64,000 bases of DNA from Rhizobium sophoriradicis. Its GTDB lineage: Bacteria; Pseudomonadota; Alphaproteobacteria; Rhizobiales; Rhizobiaceae. Location of the stretch: contig NZ_RQIH01000002.1 of the NCBI RefSeq assembly GCF_003939025.1, forward strand, positions 372,001 to 436,000, in the 5' to 3' direction. The notes beneath the pieces were generated by a model. That model was given only the letters and a program-made list of their open reading frames with translations. It was not told where the DNA came from and did no database searches. This document shows, piece by piece, positions 35,514-42,350 of the stretch (within the stretch, counting starts at the first letter, position 1; each line of letters opens with the position of its first letter). Position numbers and translations under genes: made by a program.

Positions 35514-35999
35514 TTATTCCAGAACGACGACGGCTTCGACCTCGAAGAGCATCGGGTCTATTGCAAGTTTGGGAACCGGGACAAGGGTCTGCGCCGGCAG
35601 CGCCGCGCCGAAGGTTTCTTTGACGTTTCTGGTCAGTACTTCGAGCTTGGACATGTCGTGATCGACCACGAAAACAGTAAGCTTGGCGACCTGATCCGGC
35701 CTTGCGCCGAGCCCATCGAGAGCGGCGCGCAGATTTGCGTAGGCCTGCTTAACCTGGGCGGCGAAGTCCGGCGACAAGGCGCCGCTGCTGTCCTGGCCAC
35801 CCTGTCCTGAAATAAAGGCCAACCTGGCGCCGCGCGGTGCGATCACCGCCATGCTGTAGCCGTTCGGCGTCGGGTCGTAGAGGTTTTTCGGATTGACGAT
35901 GGTTGGCTTGAGGTCGCCCGCATTCGCCGTCGTCGCAGTGGAAATTCCCGTGGTCATGATGATCAGCCCTCCGATAAGCAGATTGATGGTGTGTGACAT
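35514..35999 (-). CDS. Exported RidA (YjgF/YER057c)-family protein
   Basis: The 161-residue protein has a signal peptide (MSHTINLLIGGLIIMTTGIS, cleavage near TANAG) and then a RidA domain: YSMAVIAPRGARLAFISGQGG, AQVKQAYANLRAALDGLG and AKLTVFVVDHD. RidA proteins deaminate reactive enamine/imine intermediates in the cytoplasm, so a periplasmic form is unusual. In cytoplasmic RidA an Arg near the C-terminus binds substrate carboxylate; here the end reads LAIDPMLFEVEAVVVLE without it, suggesting a different activity. It diverges from a TetR regulator across a double operator and is its likely target. Confidence 0.82.
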   Translation of the reverse strand: MSHTINLLIGGLIIMTTGISTATTANAGDLKPTIVNPKNLYDPTPNGYSMAVIAPRGARLAFISGQGGQDSSGALSPDFAAQVKQAYANLRAALDGLGARPDQVAKLTVFVVDHDMSKLEVLTRNVKETFGAALPAQTLVPVPKLAIDPMLFEVEAVVVLE

Positions 36000-36075
36000 G
36001 ATTTTCTCTGGCCGTGCGGACTGCGAGCAACGTCGCCCGCGGTCTCCGGTTGAATTTTCGTTCGATCGTCGCATA

Positions 36076-36127
36076 ATTGACTCGTACAAGGTACGATCAA
36101 ATCGCATCGTACGTTGTACGAGTCAAT
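36076..36127. promoter_or_regulatory. Double TetR-type operator between ridA-like and tetR-like genes
   Basis: Two copies of TCGTAC-N3-GTACGA lie at 36082-36096 and 36107-36121, with centres 25 bp apart. Each is an internal palindrome, and together they sit in a 22-bp inverted repeat (36076-36097 against 36106-36127) with one mismatch. This is the expected layout for two TetR dimers controlling both divergent genes. Confidence 0.8.
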
Positions 36128-36193
36128 CGGGCGGAGTCGACATTCGTAGCTTTGTCGGCTTAAAACGACCTTCAGATCATTTAGGAAGGACGC

Positions 36194-36892
36194 ATGGCAG
36201 CCAAAGGCGGCGGCGCTCAGGGTAAACGGCCTCAACGGCAAGCTGGGTCGGTCCCGTCCATGCAGCAGGCGGGCAGTGAACCGGCGCTATCGATCGAACG
36301 GATCGTGGCGACCGCGGTCGAATTGCTGGATGCCGAAGGTGTCGACGGATTGAAGATGCGCCGCCTGGCCGATCGCCTCGGCGCGGGCGCGATGAGCCTC
36401 TACTGGCACGTCGACAACAAAGAGGAAGTCTTTGATCTGGCGCTCGACGCAGTGCTCGAATATCGCGGGCCGCCGCAAAGGATCGAGGCTGCCGACTGGC
36501 GTGGTGCAATCTTTCACATGCTGGAGGACTGGCGCGCCAGCATGCTCCGCCATCCCTGGTCGGCATCGCTGCTGCCGCGCCGGGCACTCGGCCCGAACAT
36601 CCTCAATCGTCTGGAACTGCTGGGCAGGATTCTATCCGGAGCCGGCGTCGCAGAGGCAGATTTGAACGGCGCGATATGGTCGCTCTGGAACTATGTGATC
36701 GGCGCGACCATCACCCGGGCGAATTTCGACCTTTCCGACGACGACATGGCCGCCGCGCAGCAGCGCCTTGCTCATCTCAGCGAAAAATATCCGACGATCG
36801 AGCGTGCTCGTCTGCTGCTGGATAATGATTGGGACGGCGCTTTCAGGAAAGGTCTGGATTTCCTGCTTGACGGGCTCGTGCCAAGACAATGA
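36194..36892 (+). CDS. TetR-family transcriptional regulator (TetR C-terminal domain type)
   Basis: The 232-residue protein has a basic N-terminal extension, a helix-turn-helix (IVATAVELLDAEGVDGLKMRRLADRLGAGAMSLYWHVDNKEEV) in which the second part is the recognition helix, and a helical ligand-binding domain of the tetracycline-repressor C-terminal type. The repressor probably binds the double palindrome just upstream and regulates itself and the divergent exported RidA-like gene. Its inducer is unknown. AAGGA precedes the ATG. Confidence 0.9.
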   Translation: MAAKGGGAQGKRPQRQAGSVPSMQQAGSEPALSIERIVATAVELLDAEGVDGLKMRRLADRLGAGAMSLYWHVDNKEEVFDLALDAVLEYRGPPQRIEAADWRGAIFHMLEDWRASMLRHPWSASLLPRRALGPNILNRLELLGRILSGAGVAEADLNGAIWSLWNYVIGATITRANFDLSDDDMAAAQQRLAHLSEKYPTIERARLLLDNDWDGAFRKGLDFLLDGLVPRQ

Positions 36893-37296
36893 ACCGGGCT
36901 CGGCCTTCCAGTTGATCAGCACTCTTGGTCCGAAGCTTTGACCATGATCCCGGTTTGATTGAGATTGCCCAGGACCGGCGCCGGCCATGACTTCGCTTCG
37001 CCCGACTGCCCGATGAAATGATCGAGGACTGAAGGTGTGAGGAGCCCTCACGATAACAGCGAGTAGACCCAGACGCCGATAGAACCCCAGAAGATCACCG
37101 GCGTCAGTATCATTCCTACAACGATAAATTTCGTCACGGCTATAAAACTCCGCAATTCCGCCCCGCCGCGAGAACCTATTGCAGCAACCAAGCGTTTGGT
37201 ATCGGCACGAAGTCCGGGTCTGATCGGACCTTGGTCTCAGTTTTGCAGAGGCGCCAATTAAGGCCGGCCAGAAGCGTGCATGGCCGACGCCTGGGC
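36893..37296. other. Intergenic stretch after tetR-like gene
   Basis: No convincing long gene is present. The only protein-like frame is a 29-codon minus-strand ORF at 37048-37137 (listed separately). The rest shows no recognised RNA, repeat or promoter. Confidence 0.5.
37048..37137 (-). CDS. Possible 29-residue membrane peptide
   Basis: From a GTG at 37137 the frame reads MTKFIVVGMILTPVIFWGSI and ends VWVYSLLS: one short positively charged start and a single hydrophobic helix, as in many bacterial small membrane proteins. The ribosome site is weak, and an internal ATG at 37113 with TAGGA directly before it is an alternative. No homologue is recognised. Treat as tentative. Confidence 0.3.
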   Translation of the reverse strand: MTKFIVVGMILTPVIFWGSIGVWVYSLLS

Positions 37297-37590
37297 TTAT
37301 GACGGCATCAGAGCTGCGAACGAAACGTTCAGCCGTGCGATAAGGCGCTCTTTTCGGGCGTGGAATTCGAGGATCGAATGCAGCCGGCGGGTGAAATCGG
37401 CGGTATCGCCGTTTTCGTCAGCGATCGCTTTCAGGTCGATGAGAAGGCTGGTTGCTTTGTCGTAGCCGGAAGCGTTGCGGTGTTCGATCTCGACCTCGAC
37501 CTCGCGCCAGACATGATCGCCCCGCTCTATGATGGCGTTCAGCCGGGCGGATGTCGTCGGCTGCAGCCACTTTTTCCCTTGGCGATACCC
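37297..37590 (-). pseudogene. Probable C-terminal remnant of a larger conserved protein
   Basis: The open frame ends with a convincing protein-like segment of about 90 residues (LNAIIERGDHVWREVEVEIE, YDKATSLLIDLKAIADENGD, FTRRLHSILEFHARKERLIARL). Its helical, charged pattern resembles the C-terminus of SWIM zinc-finger-type proteins. There is no in-frame ATG, GTG or TTG at its beginning, and upstream sequence in the same frame is not protein-like and runs into the opposite gene. This suggests a truncated remnant. The left boundary is the stop; the right boundary is approximate. Confidence 0.4.
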
Positions 37591-37704
37591 TGATCCACTG
37601 TTTCTTGCGGCGCCATATCCTCGGCCTATATTCGTTGAGAATATCGGTTGTGTTTCGTGAATCCGGCGGGATAGAATGGCAAACCACGAGAGGTGAGCAG
37701 TGCG

Positions 37705-38094
37705 ATGAAACTGGGCTGGCAGCCACGGAAATGGCTCGAGAAAAAGACCAAGCGAGGTGTACGCAGCTATCCCATCGGTACGATCGCTTACTATGGTCCC
37801 GACAATCGCCGAGCCACGAAGGCGGCCGTCAGCATCATCCTGGCGCCGCATGCGGAGCCGGCCGACCTGCGCCGATGGTTTGCTGAAACCGGTGATCTCA
37901 GGACGGACGAAACCATTGTCGCTGAGATCGTGGCATTCCTGCGCGAGAATGACGTGAAATCAGTGGCGGCGATGGATGGGATCATCGGCTGCCCTCACGA
38001 AGAGGGAATCGACTATCCGCTTGGTGAGGACTGCCCGGCTTGCTCATATTGGAAGGGGCGAAACCGCTGGAGCGGCAAGCTCGAAGCGAGTTGA
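37705..38094 (+). CDS. Conserved hypothetical protein with C-terminal Cys cluster
   Basis: A 129-residue soluble protein, unrecognised by family. It starts MKLGWQPRKWLEKKTKRG, has an alpha/beta middle (GTIAYYGPDNRRATKAAVSI, LRRWFAETGDLRTDETIVAE), and a C-terminal region with three cysteines and a histidine (GCPHEEGIDYPLGEDCPACSYW) that could bind zinc. GAGAGGTGAG lies before the ATG; a GTG four codons earlier is less likely. It is a single gene. Confidence 0.7.
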   Translation: MKLGWQPRKWLEKKTKRGVRSYPIGTIAYYGPDNRRATKAAVSIILAPHAEPADLRRWFAETGDLRTDETIVAEIVAFLRENDVKSVAAMDGIIGCPHEEGIDYPLGEDCPACSYWKGRNRWSGKLEAS

Positions 38095-38224
38095 ATTCCC
38101 GACGGCCTGTGCTCGATAAATCCGTTCAGCGCACCGCAGGCTGCCGTGCTCTGCCGCCCCTCGCCGCGGTTGACTATCCCCCGTCGCCGTGATTTTGCGT
38201 CTCGCATCATCAAGCGAGGACATC

Positions 38225-38449
38225 ATGGCCGACGACATCAACATAAGGGACAGCAACGGAAGCCAGCTTCACGACGGCGATTCGGTGACGCTGATCAAAG
38301 ACCTCAAGGTCAAGGGCACCTCGGAGACGCTGAAGCGTGGAACCCTGGTCAAGGGCATTCGCCTGACCGACAATCCCGGTGAGATCGAGTGCAACACCAA
38401 GCAGGTAAAAGGGCTCGTGCTCAGAACGGAATTTCTGAAGAAGGCATAG
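38225..38449 (+). CDS. PhnA/YjdM-type small protein
   Basis: The 74-residue product matches the C-terminal SH3-like domain of the PhnA (YjdM) family: MADDINIRDSNGSQLHDGD, SVTLIKDLKVKGTS, RGTLVKGIRLTDNPGEIEC. The N-terminal zinc-ribbon half of full-length PhnA is absent, which is common in proteobacterial short forms. The annotation as alkylphosphonate-linked is historical; the actual function is unclear. GAGG precedes the ATG. Confidence 0.82.
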   Translation: MADDINIRDSNGSQLHDGDSVTLIKDLKVKGTSETLKRGTLVKGIRLTDNPGEIECNTKQVKGLVLRTEFLKKA

Positions 38450-38480
38450 ATTGCTCACCCCGGCGATCCCTGAGCGTCCT

Positions 38481-39287
38481 TTACGGCACTTCCTCGGTAA
38501 TCACCTCGAAGCGAGAAAGTGTGGCCGGGCCGAATGCCGTCGACATGGCGACGTCGGTTGCGTCGCGGCCGGTCGCCATCAATATTCTGCCGATGCGCGG
38601 GGTGTTGTGGCGGGCATCGACCGTATGCCAGTGGCCGCCGAGAAAGACCTCGAACCAGGCGCTGAAATCCATGGGATTGGGATCGGCTGGAACGCCGATA
38701 TCGCCGAGATAACCCGTGCAATATCTGGCAGGAATATTCATGCATCGGCAAAGCGCCATGGCGAGATGCGCAAAGTCGCGGCAGACGCCGCTCTTGTCGG
38801 TGAAGCCGCCATGCGCGGTTCTGAGAACGTCGGCCTTCTGATAATCGAAGGTGATGTGATTGTGGACGAAATCGCTGATTGCCTGCACGCGCGCCCAGCC
38901 GAGCGGTGTCGACGAGAAGGTTTCCCAGGCGAAATCCGAAAGCCTGTCGATGTCGCAGTAACGGCTGCCGAGCAGGAAGACGAGTACCTCGTCCGGCAGG
39001 TCCTTGATCGCGTGCTGTACGGCCTCGGTCGGCACGGTATCGGGTTGCCCTGTATCGTAGATCTCGAACTCGGTCGAAATCGTCGTCAGCCCCGGCGGAG
39101 CGACGATCCGGCTGCAGGCGTTGCCGAAACTGTCGGTATATTCCCAGGCGTCGATCGGCCGATCGAATGTCAGGACCTGCTCGCTCAGAAGATCGGCGCG
39201 ACGCGAGGGGTGAATGTTGAGGACCAGCAGCATCGGAGTCGGCTGGATGCATTCATAGCCCAGATGAAACCCGGCGCGTATCTTCAT
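38481..39287 (-). CDS. Transglutaminase-like cysteine protease domain protein
   Basis: The 268-residue protein has an N-terminal beta region (MKIRAGFHLGYECIQPTPML) and a transglutaminase core with the catalytic cysteine in DKSGVCRDFAHLAMALCRC, the histidine in HWHTVDARHN and a following aspartate region. It has no signal peptide. Bacterial members are cytoplasmic peptidases or amide-bond enzymes of unknown substrate. GAGGAAA stands before the ATG. A related gene lies immediately upstream on the same strand, so the two are probably an operon. Confidence 0.85.
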   Translation of the reverse strand: MKIRAGFHLGYECIQPTPMLLVLNIHPSRRADLLSEQVLTFDRPIDAWEYTDSFGNACSRIVAPPGLTTISTEFEIYDTGQPDTVPTEAVQHAIKDLPDEVLVFLLGSRYCDIDRLSDFAWETFSSTPLGWARVQAISDFVHNHITFDYQKADVLRTAHGGFTDKSGVCRDFAHLAMALCRCMNIPARYCTGYLGDIGVPADPNPMDFSAWFEVFLGGHWHTVDARHNTPRIGRILMATGRDATDVAMSTAFGPATLSRFEVITEEVP

Positions 39288-39413
39288 TGCGGTTTCCTCG
39301 TCCTCCCCCTGCATGGGTGGAGGTGAGTATGGAACGCCGATCGCGCTGCCCGGTTCCGCCGACCGCGGCTATCGTCCGGCGCCGATCCAGCATCGCCGGC
39401 TGGCAATCGACCG

Positions 39414-40307
39414 CTACCCCTCATTGATCCATGGCTGCTGCGTGGTCACGTTGACCTGCACCGTCATGCTGTCGAAATCCGACCCGTTTCCGTCATAGCT
39501 GCCGCTCAAAGGAACTGCCTGGCGCGGATCACGGGCAACGGCCACGCGAATGAGATCGCGGTTGCCGACGATGCCGTTGGTCGGATCGAATTCCGCCCAA
39601 CCGGCCCCGGGAAGATAGACCTGGCACCAGGCATGCGTGGCGCCGCCGCCGAGCACCGTGGAGCCGTCCCGATCGGGAACGTAAACATAGCCGCTGACGA
39701 AACGCGCTGCCAGGCCGAGCGTGCGGGCAGCCTCCATCATCAGAAGCGCGAAATCCCGGCACGTGCCGGAGCGAAGATGCAAGGTCTCAAGCGGTGCCTG
39801 CGTCCCGTGTTCGTGGCGCCGCGCATAAACGAAGCTTTCCCGAATGGCATAACAGAGCGTCATCAGCAGGTGCCCGGTCTCGGTCGGGTGCCCCAGGCGC
39901 ACAAACCGGCGCGCCCAGCGGCCGATCTCATCGCCCGGATCGGGATAATGGCGCTGCATCGCCGGCGCGAGATCGGCGATTTCGTCCTTGTCGTAGGAGA
40001 AGGGATAGGTGAGCGCCGCCTCGTCGATTCGAATATCCGGGGCGAACTGGGGTGTATGGTCGAGCGTGATCCAGGTTTCGAAGCGAAGCTCGGCCGACGG
40101 CCGCGAAAAATCGACGAGCGCCACGCAATTGCCGAAAACATCATGGATCCAGCGCACATGACTTTGCTCCGGGTAGGTCGTCAGCGACGCCTCGATCAGC
40201 CGCTGGTCGAAACTGTCGCGCGGCCGGAACATCAGGCGATGCTCGCCGAAATCGACCTCCCTGCGGTATCGATAGGCCGTGATATGGCGGACCGTAAAAA
40301 TCGTCAT
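39414..40307 (-). CDS. Transglutaminase-like protein with bacterial N-terminal domain
   Basis: The 297-residue protein starts with the bacterial transglutaminase-like N-terminal domain (MTIFTVRHITAYRYRREVDF, GEHRLMFRPRDS) followed by a transglutaminase core: catalytic Cys in LRSGTCRDFALLMMEAAR, His in ATHAWCQVYLPG and Asp in WAEFDPTNG. This full triad suggests an active amidase or peptidase. The pairing with the gene at 38481 (126-bp gap, same direction) is typical of rhizobia, where these proteins often occur with circularly permuted ATP-grasp proteins; none is seen here. Confidence 0.87.
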   Translation of the reverse strand: MTIFTVRHITAYRYRREVDFGEHRLMFRPRDSFDQRLIEASLTTYPEQSHVRWIHDVFGNCVALVDFSRPSAELRFETWITLDHTPQFAPDIRIDEAALTYPFSYDKDEIADLAPAMQRHYPDPGDEIGRWARRFVRLGHPTETGHLLMTLCYAIRESFVYARRHEHGTQAPLETLHLRSGTCRDFALLMMEAARTLGLAARFVSGYVYVPDRDGSTVLGGGATHAWCQVYLPGAGWAEFDPTNGIVGNRDLIRVAVARDPRQAVPLSGSYDGNGSDFDSMTVQVNVTTQQPWINEG

Positions 40308-40486
40308 GGCCCGCCACCGGGTGATCTATTCACCTTACTGCTCCCAAGATGGCGACTCCGTCTTCTCATGAAGCGCCCTTCCCGCTTCCCCGCATATCCC
40401 GATTTCTTGTCATATAAGCAGGTTTGAAAGATTGCTATTGTACTTTGACCGATCGACGGCAGAGCCGTCCAACCTAAGAGGATACC

Positions 40487-40603
40487 ATGCATATCATCTG
40501 GGACGTTCTGACGCTTCTGCTGACCATCGGTTCGCTCTATGGCGGTCGCGAATATCGGATTATTCGCGCCCGCGCTCGCGCTCAGAATTGGGGCAACTTT
40601 TGA
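40487..40603 (+). CDS. 38-residue single-helix membrane protein
   Basis: The short frame starts MHIIWDVLTLLLTIGSLYGG and continues with REYRIIRARARAQNWGNF. It has one membrane helix followed by a strongly basic cytoplasmic tail, a composition expected of real small proteins. AGAGGA lies about six bases before the ATG. No family is recognised. A terminator-like hairpin follows at 40734. Confidence 0.6.
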   Translation: MHIIWDVLTLLLTIGSLYGGREYRIIRARARAQNWGNF

Positions 40604-40733
40604 ACCCCATCCTGGCGGTCGCGGCCGGAATCTGTCGGTCGCGGTTACGTCGAATGACGCAAGGCCATACGCTTAAGGAAATGCTGTATTAGTCGGGGCG
40701 GTTTCCATCCGTCCATTCTCTCTGTTATGCCAA

Positions 40734-40760
40734 GCCCGCCTCACCCCAGGCGGGCTTTTT
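40734..40760 (+). terminator. Rho-independent terminator
   Basis: GCCCGCCT (40734-40741) pairs with AGGCGGGC (40748-40755), loop CACCCC, followed by TTTTT to 40760. It would end transcription from the small ORF at 40487. Confidence 0.85.
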
Positions 40761-40807
40761 CATGCAAGCTTGGCCGCTCGGTGACGGCGCGCATTTCGCT
40801 GCTGCCC

Positions 40808-40963
40808 TTACTTCTTGGCACCGGCCGAAAGCACCCGATGCGTCGCGTTGTCCATTGCGTGGCTGGCCTCCTGTCCATCCTTCTTCAATCCGTACGCGGT
40901 ATTGCCGCAGGCGGAAAGCGTGAGCAGGCAGAGGCAGGCAAAGGCGACAGCAGCTTTTGACAT
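40808..40963 (-). CDS. Entericidin A/B-like small lipoprotein
   Basis: The 51-residue product has a lipoprotein signal peptide (MSKAAVAFACLCLLTLSACG; lipobox LSAC, cysteine 19) and a 32-residue mature part (NTAYGLKKDGQEASHAMDN and onwards) with the charged amphipathic pattern of EcnA/EcnB. Entericidins are stress-induced outer-membrane lipoproteins of a bacteriolytic type in enterics; rhizobial members are uncharacterised. GAAAAAC precedes the ATG, a weak ribosome site. Confidence 0.8.
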   Translation of the reverse strand: MSKAAVAFACLCLLTLSACGNTAYGLKKDGQEASHAMDNATHRVLSAGAKK

Positions 40964-41329
40964 CGAGTTTTTCCTTGATAGAGGCGAACTCCCGGAAAAA
41001 TGATGCAGTCGGCGCCAAAATCAATCCGCCGCATCAGGACATGAAAGCGGGCTCTAGCCGAAGAGTTTAAGCACCCGCGCCAAATCGGGGTACATTCTGG
41101 CGCCCATTCCACAATGGTCCAGCTTATGCCAGGTAAAAACTCCACGAAATGACGCATTGTTTGACATTGGCGAGAGCACCACCAGTAAGCGGTGTATATT
41201 TACTTCGAATCATAATACATCGGTGGTATTTATAATTTTACTTAAATATCGCACTTAACTACTTATTAACAATAATCTTGCGTCGACCGCACTTAGGCTT
41301 ATTCTTTACTCAATAGGGGAGAGGAAAGA
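40964..41329. other. AT-rich 366-bp regulatory region between entericidin-like gene and small ORF
   Basis: The right half (about 41160-41290) is much more AT-rich than the surroundings, typical of a promoter zone. It holds an exact CtrA-type box (41255-41270). No coding frame is supported. Confidence 0.5.
41255..41270 (+). promoter_or_regulatory. CtrA-type binding box TTAA-N7-TTAAC
   Basis: TTAA (41255-41258), seven bases, then TTAAC (41266-41270) match the alphaproteobacterial CtrA consensus exactly. It lies 60 bp before the start of the 38-residue ORF at 41330, a suitable distance for control of its promoter. Confidence 0.5.
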
Positions 41330-41446
41330 ATGTTTAGCAAAAGCCTGATCATGCCTTTCGGCTTCGCAATGCTTGCTGTAGCCGGCCTGCTGTTCCAGCT
41401 GATGGCCTACCTGCTGGAGGCGCCGGTTACCCTGCTTCAGCCATAA
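41330..41446 (+). CDS. 38-residue hydrophobic membrane protein
   Basis: The frame MFSKSLIMPFGFAMLAVAGL continues with LFQLMAYLLEAPVTLLQP: one long hydrophobic helix with a short basic start. An excellent ribosome site (GGGGAGAGGAAAG) precedes the ATG. No family is recognised. It lies 78 bp upstream of the GlsB/YeaQ gene, possibly in one transcript. Confidence 0.7.
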   Translation: MFSKSLIMPFGFAMLAVAGLLFQLMAYLLEAPVTLLQP

Positions 41447-41524
41447 TCGACTAAGTTCCTCCAGGAGTGGAACTTTCTGCGGTTTCGTGCTTACTTGCGA
41501 GTCGGTTTACCAGGAGGGATTACC

Positions 41525-41773
41525 ATGGAAGGCGTGGGTTGGATTGCAGCCATCATCATCGGCGGCATCGCCGGCTGGCTGGCGGAAAAAGTCATGAGCA
41601 GCAGCATGGGCGTGCTCATGAACATATTGCTTGGCATCGTCGGCGCGATCGTCGCCAACTGGATCCTCGGTCTTTTGCACATTCAACCGCTGGCCGGCTG
41701 GCTGGGTTACCTGATCACCGGCTTCGTCGGTGCCTGCCTTCTGATTTTCATCGGCCGCGCCATCCGCCGCTGA
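41525..41773 (+). CDS. GlsB/YeaQ/YmgE family stress-response membrane protein
   Basis: The 82-residue protein has three glycine-rich membrane helices: GWIAAIIIGGIAGWLAEKVM, MNILLGIVGAIVANWILGLL and GWLGYLITGFVGACLLIFIG. This is the transglycosylase-associated family induced in stationary phase and envelope stress. AGGAGG precedes the ATG. The real molecular function is unknown. Confidence 0.9.
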   Translation: MEGVGWIAAIIIGGIAGWLAEKVMSSSMGVLMNILLGIVGAIVANWILGLLHIQPLAGWLGYLITGFVGACLLIFIGRAIRR

Positions 41774-41849
41774 GGGCCCGGATATAACTATTTAGACACG
41801 ACTGGCCGGGCGCGCCTTGCGTCCGGCTTTTTCTGTTCCGAATTCCGTG

Positions 41850-42131
41850 TCAGCGGCGGCTCAGCAGGCCGAAAACATAGGCGATGCCCGCCGTCACCGC
41901 GAGCGCCATGATCGGTTCTTCGCGAACCTTGTCGCGCAGCCGTTCCGTCATCAGCGAAGCTTCGTCCGTAACCACCGACTTCGCGCCCTGTCCCAGCGAC
42001 CGCACACTGTCCGTGAGTCTGGACAGATCTTCACGGAGTGCCGTGACCTGGGCCGACAGATCGTCTGCTGCGATATCCGCCTTGACGCGCGCAGCGGTGG
42101 ATTCGGCGGAAGCGGTTTTCAAATCTGCCAT
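41850..42131 (-). CDS. DUF883/ElaB-YqjD-type membrane-anchored protein
   Basis: The 93-residue product has an acidic coiled-coil N-terminal part (VKADIAADDLSAQVTALREDL) and a C-terminal membrane helix (EEPIMALAVTAGIAYVFGLLSRR), the layout of ElaB/YqjD ribosome-associated membrane proteins. GGAG stands before the ATG at 42131; the ORF is open further upstream but that part has no ribosome site and overlaps the ppiD leader. It converges with the GlsB gene. Confidence 0.82.
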   Translation of the reverse strand: MADLKTASAESTAARVKADIAADDLSAQVTALREDLSRLTDSVRSLGQGAKSVVTDEASLMTERLRDKVREEPIMALAVTAGIAYVFGLLSRR

Positions 42132-42350
42132 GGTCTGCTCCTGTTTCATGGGATGCCGCTTCAACGAAATGGCGGCCCGAAAGGTTCCGCCGAAGCCGAT
42201 CTTTTGTTTGCCGTCAACGCCTTGCGCCGCCACCGCCGCTCTGCGCAGCTTTTCGCGTGACAACCCTTCATTTCCTGTCGGGTTTGTTCTAAGGAACGTC
42301 GAATGTCTGCCCGCGCGCGGGTCAATGAATACTGCGAGGTTTGCGTTTCC

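Noticed and set aside
40604-40692. 12-codon ORF after the 38-residue gene
   Set aside because: Too short, with no ribosome site and no hydrophobic or other recognisable pattern.
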